From an uncultured Ruminococcus sp. (GTDB lineage Bacteria; Bacillota; Clostridia; Oscillospirales; CAG-272), in the NCBI GenBank assembly GCA_902778205.1, contig CACYWX010000027.1, positions 1-17,660 on the forward strand: DNA of 17,660 nucleotides, written 5' to 3'. Within the stretch, counting starts at the first letter, position 1. Each line of letters begins with the position of its first letter. Of this stretch, positions 15,461 to 17,660 are shown piece after piece. The translations under genes were made by a program, and so were the position numbers. The notes beneath the pieces were generated by a model. That model was not told the DNA's origin. It did not search any database and was given only the letters and a program-made list of their open reading frames with translations.

Positions 15461-16624
15461 TCACTCCCCGTATACCAGCTCCTCCATTTTCGCGCTGATG
15501 TAGGAGGAAGAACCGTTGAGGTCTGTGCGGTTGGTGACCCAGGTGAAGGAGGTCCCGTCCGCGGGGGAGACGACGAAATGAGTCCCGAAGGCTCCGCTCC
15601 AGCCGAAGGAACCGGCGGGACAGGGACTCCTCGCCAGGACGGGGTCCCTGCGGATCATCATGCCCAGCCCCCAGACACATCCGCCGCCGAACTTCCGGTA
15701 CGGAGCCTCGGTCCGCATGAGCCGCACGGTTTCGGGCTTCAGGACCCGGACGCCCTTTCTCTCTCCCTCGCACGCCAGCATTTCCGTGAAATGGTCGTAG
15801 TCCTCCGCCGTGGCGTAGAGTCCCGCGCCGCCCGCCGTATAGGAGGATCCGAGAGGGGCGAGATGGCCGTAGACCTCCCCGTCCTCCGTCACGTCCAAAA
15901 GGTCCCCGTTCTCCCGCCGAACCAGCGCGACGGTCCGGGCAAGGTCCTCCGGAGACGGGAAGAAGCATGCGCTCTCCATCTCCAGCGGATCGAAGAGATT
16001 CTTCCTGAGATACTCCTCGGCGGGCATGTCCGAAACGATCTCCGCCAGCCGCAGGAGCACGTCGAAGCCCGCCTGGGGGGAGTAGCCGGTCTGTGTGCCG
16101 GGATCAAAATCCAGAGGCCACGCGGCGTAATGCTCCACCACGTCGGCGAGAGTCCTCCGCTCTCCCCGGAACGCGCCGCACAGCTGTCCCACCGGTCCCT
16201 GCTCCAGGCCTGAGGTGTGGGTCAGCAGATCCCGGGCCGTCATGGGGCGGGAGGCGGGGACGGTCACAACGCCATCGGGGGTGAAGCCGTCCCGGTTCCG
16301 GAAGGGATCCTCTCCCCGGTACCGGTCGTCGTCCGCCACCCTCGGGGATCCGAAGGCGGGGATCCAGTCCGACACGGGCCGGTCGATGTCGAGAAGTCCC
16401 CTCTCCGCCAATTGCATGACGGCGGCGGCGGTGACGGGCTTGGTCATGGACATCATGCGCCAGAGATGGTCATAGGAAACGGGCTTTCGGGAGGCGGCGT
16501 CCGCGTATCCCCAGGCCTGACGGTACAGGACCTCGCGCCCTCTGCGGACGATGAGGATGCCCCCGGTGATTTCGCGGTTTCCGAGATAGCCCTCCGCGGT
16601 CCGCTCGATTTTCTGAATGTTCAC
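15461..16624 (-). CDS. Serine hydrolase of the class C beta-lactamase / EstB type
   Basis: The 387-residue protein (from the GTG) has the serine-acylating SxxK motif SMTK (Ser59, Lys62). At the second motif position it has Tyr181 in GYSPQAGF, and it has WSGAFGT (342-348) at the third-motif position. These mark the penicillin-binding-protein-like fold shared by class C beta-lactamases, D-aminopeptidases and EstB esterases. The second motif reads YSP instead of YxN, and the third is W-S-G rather than KTG, which favours esterase or peptidase activity over beta-lactamase. No signal peptide, so cytoplasmic. The frame is open to 16693, but that extension overlaps the promoter; GTG 16622-16624 has GAAAGGAG a few bases upstream and lies about 34 nt after the expected transcript start. 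It is monocistronic, with the bidirectional terminator behind it. Confidence 0.87.
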   Translation of the reverse strand: MNIQKIERTAEGYLGNREITGGILIVRRGREVLYRQAWGYADAASRKPVSYDHLWRMMSMTKPVTAAAVMQLAERGLLDIDRPVSDWIPAFGSPRVADDDRYRGEDPFRNRDGFTPDGVVTVPASRPMTARDLLTHTSGLEQGPVGQLCGAFRGERRTLADVVEHYAAWPLDFDPGTQTGYSPQAGFDVLLRLAEIVSDMPAEEYLRKNLFDPLEMESACFFPSPEDLARTVALVRRENGDLLDVTEDGEVYGHLAPLGSSYTAGGAGLYATAEDYDHFTEMLACEGERKGVRVLKPETVRLMRTEAPYRKFGGGCVWGLGMMIRRDPVLARSPCPAGSFGWSGAFGTHFVVSPADGTSFTWVTNRTDLNGSSSYISAKMEELVYGE

Positions 16625-16664
16625 GGTTCGCTCTCCTTTCGGAATCGGTTTTCTGTCCTGTCCC

Positions 16665-16693
16665 ATTGTACCCCGCGGCGGCGGATTTGTCAA
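16665..16693 (-). promoter_or_regulatory. Sigma-A-type promoter of the serine hydrolase gene
   Basis: On the minus strand TTGACA (complement of 16688-16693) and TACAAT (complement of 16665-16670) are 17 nt apart. The position rules out starts further upstream than the GTG at 16624, apart from an ATG at 16666 that would lie at the -10 box. Confidence 0.87.
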
Positions 16694-16715
16694 GCGGCGG
16701 CGCGACGGACGGCTT

Positions 16716-16734
16716 TATTACAGTTATATTACAG
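16716..16734. repeat. Tandem 8-mer TATTACAG, 11-bp spacing
   Basis: TATTACAG occurs at 16716-16723 and again at 16727-16734. The start-to-start distance is 11 bp, about one helical turn, in the AT-rich centre of the divergent gap between the serine hydrolase and ABC exporter genes. It could be a regulator-binding site; no known operator is recognised. Confidence 0.45.
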
Positions 16735-16748
16735 ATTCCGTTTCTCTC

Positions 16749-16777
16749 TTGCAAAATAGTTCCATTCATGGTAGACT
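16749..16777 (+). promoter_or_regulatory. Possible promoter of the ABC exporter gene
   Basis: TTGCAA (16749-16754) and TAGACT (16772-16777) lie 17 nt apart. Both boxes deviate from consensus. The expected start near 16784 would leave a leader of about 105 nt. Confidence 0.45.
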
Positions 16778-16889
16778 GTCGTGGGCTTTGTCGGACAGCT
16801 CCTGTGTGCCGTCCGTGCCCTTTTCCGCGCCGGGATCCACTCCGACCGGCAAGACCTTCGATCATAACACGGAACTTGATACGACAGCT

Positions 16890-17660
16890 ATGAATAAGAA
16901 ACAAAACCGAAAAAAACGGGCGGGCTGGGGGACGGCTCTGCCCTTTCTCAAGGGATCGGTGCGGTTCTTCGCCCTGTGCATCCTGTCCTCCATGCTGGCG
17001 TCCCTCTGCGAGCTGATCATCCCGCGGATCATCGGCTTCACGGTGGACTCCCTCCTGGGCGGCGCGGCGCTCCCTCCCTACGCGGCGAAAATCGCCGGGA
17101 TCTTCGGCGGAGAGAACTACCTGCGCACCCACCTCTGGGTCACGGCCCTCATGATCCTGATCATCGCCGTGTTCCTCGGGCTCTTCAAGCTGGGGGAGAG
17201 CGTCTTCAACCGGCTGGGCTCCGAGACTCTGGTGGAGACCATGCGCAACCGGCTCTTCTCCCATCTGGAGCGGCTTCCCTCCTCCTGGTTCACCGCCCAT
17301 CAGACCGGCGACATCATCCAGCGGTGCACCTCGGACGTGGAGACCCTGAAGTCCTTCCTCTCCGAGCAGATGACCTCCATCATCTCCACAGTGCTGCTGA
17401 TCATCCTCTCCGTGGCGTTCCTGTTCACGGTCAGCGTGCCTCTGGCGGTGACGGCGCTGGTGTCCGCTCCCGTCATTGTGGCCTATTCGGCGGTGTTCCA
17501 CGGGAAGATCGGCGACGGCTTCGAATACTGCGATCAGAATGAGGGCAAGCTCTCCGCCATCGCCCAGGAAAACCTCACCGGCGTGCGGGTGGTCCGGGCC
17601 TTCGGCCGCGAGATGTACGAGGTGGACAAATTCACGAAGCAGAACGACCTCTACGCCGAC
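16890..17660 (+). CDS. ABC exporter, N-terminal transmembrane half (3' end outside window)
   Basis: Starting at ATG 16890 the frame stays open to the right edge (257 codons). The protein begins MNKKQNRKKRAGWG, a basic cytoplasmic tail, followed by hydrophobic segments at about 24-50, 82-101, 142-162 and 164-184. The stretches RLFSHLERLPSSWFTAHQTGDIIQRCTSDVE and ENLTGVRVVRAFGREMYEVDKF are the usual intracellular coupling regions of type-IV (MsbA/Sav1866-like) ABC exporters. The ATP-binding domain should follow beyond the window. Exporters of this class in Bacillota often come as two adjacent half-transporters forming a heterodimer; that cannot be checked here. The ribosome site is weak (only ACGGAAC about 15 nt upstream), so the start is less sure than the family. 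Substrate unknown; drugs, peptides or lipids are typical. Confidence 0.88.
   Translation, partial: MNKKQNRKKRAGWGTALPFLKGSVRFFALCILSSMLASLCELIIPRIIGFTVDSLLGGAALPPYAAKIAGIFGGENYLRTHLWVTALMILIIAVFLGLFKLGESVFNRLGSETLVETMRNRLFSHLERLPSSWFTAHQTGDIIQRCTSDVETLKSFLSEQMTSIISTVLLIILSVAFLFTVSVPLAVTALVSAPVIVAYSAVFHGKIGDGFEYCDQNEGKLSAIAQENLTGVRVVRAFGREMYEVDKFTKQNDLYAD

Noticed and set aside
16625..16693. Longer serine hydrolase beginning at 16693 or at the ATG at 16666
   Set aside because: Both starts fall in the -35/-10 region of a near-consensus promoter, so they would not be in the transcript. The GTG at 16624 has a strong ribosome site.

Overview
The window is GC-rich bacterial DNA with tightly packed genes. 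Promoters are near-perfect TTGACA-N17-TATAAT, ribosome sites are AAAGGAGG-like, and the gene set includes RNase Y, a ROK kinase with the CxCGxxGC zinc motif, and a CotH-family spore-coat-type kinase. Together these suggest Bacillota, most likely a high-GC Clostridia lineage of gut or rumen type. This is inferred from gene content and codon composition, not from a marker-gene comparison.

Left part (1-3960, + strand): the C-terminal end of a CotH-family protein kinase runs in from the left edge. A consensus promoter then drives a proline-biosynthesis operon, proB-proA plus a lipoprotein with leucine-rich-repeat-like segments. proA is broken: about 49 nt are missing between the conserved TGVG stretch and VENAKTSRP, and the frame shifts there. 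A minus-strand terminator closes this part against rny, which is convergent.

Middle left (3965-5911): rny (RNase Y, minus strand) has a perfect promoter and a leader of about 205 nt containing a strong 44-nt hairpin. A + promoter for the glycosidase operon lies in the same 405-bp divergent gap.

Middle (5912-12980, + strand): three large glycoside hydrolases without signal peptides, presumably cytoplasmic. They are a GH36 alpha-galactosidase, a GH127 beta-L-arabinofuranosidase 13 nt behind it, and a GH38 alpha-mannosidase after a terminator-like hairpin. Catalytic residues are visible in all three. The GH36/GH127 pair matches the two O-linked sugar types of plant extensins (alpha-Gal on Ser, beta-L-Araf on Hyp), so the locus may break down imported plant glycoprotein glycans.

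Middle right (13046-15436, + strand): a separate strong promoter drives a ROK sugar kinase and then a PHP-domain metallohydrolase of unknown substrate, with a bidirectional terminator at the end.

Right end: a minus-strand serine hydrolase of the class C beta-lactamase/EstB type starts at a GTG from its own promoter. Divergent from it is the N-terminal membrane half of an ABC exporter that runs off the right edge. I saw no tRNA, rRNA, CRISPR array, insertion sequence or prophage gene.
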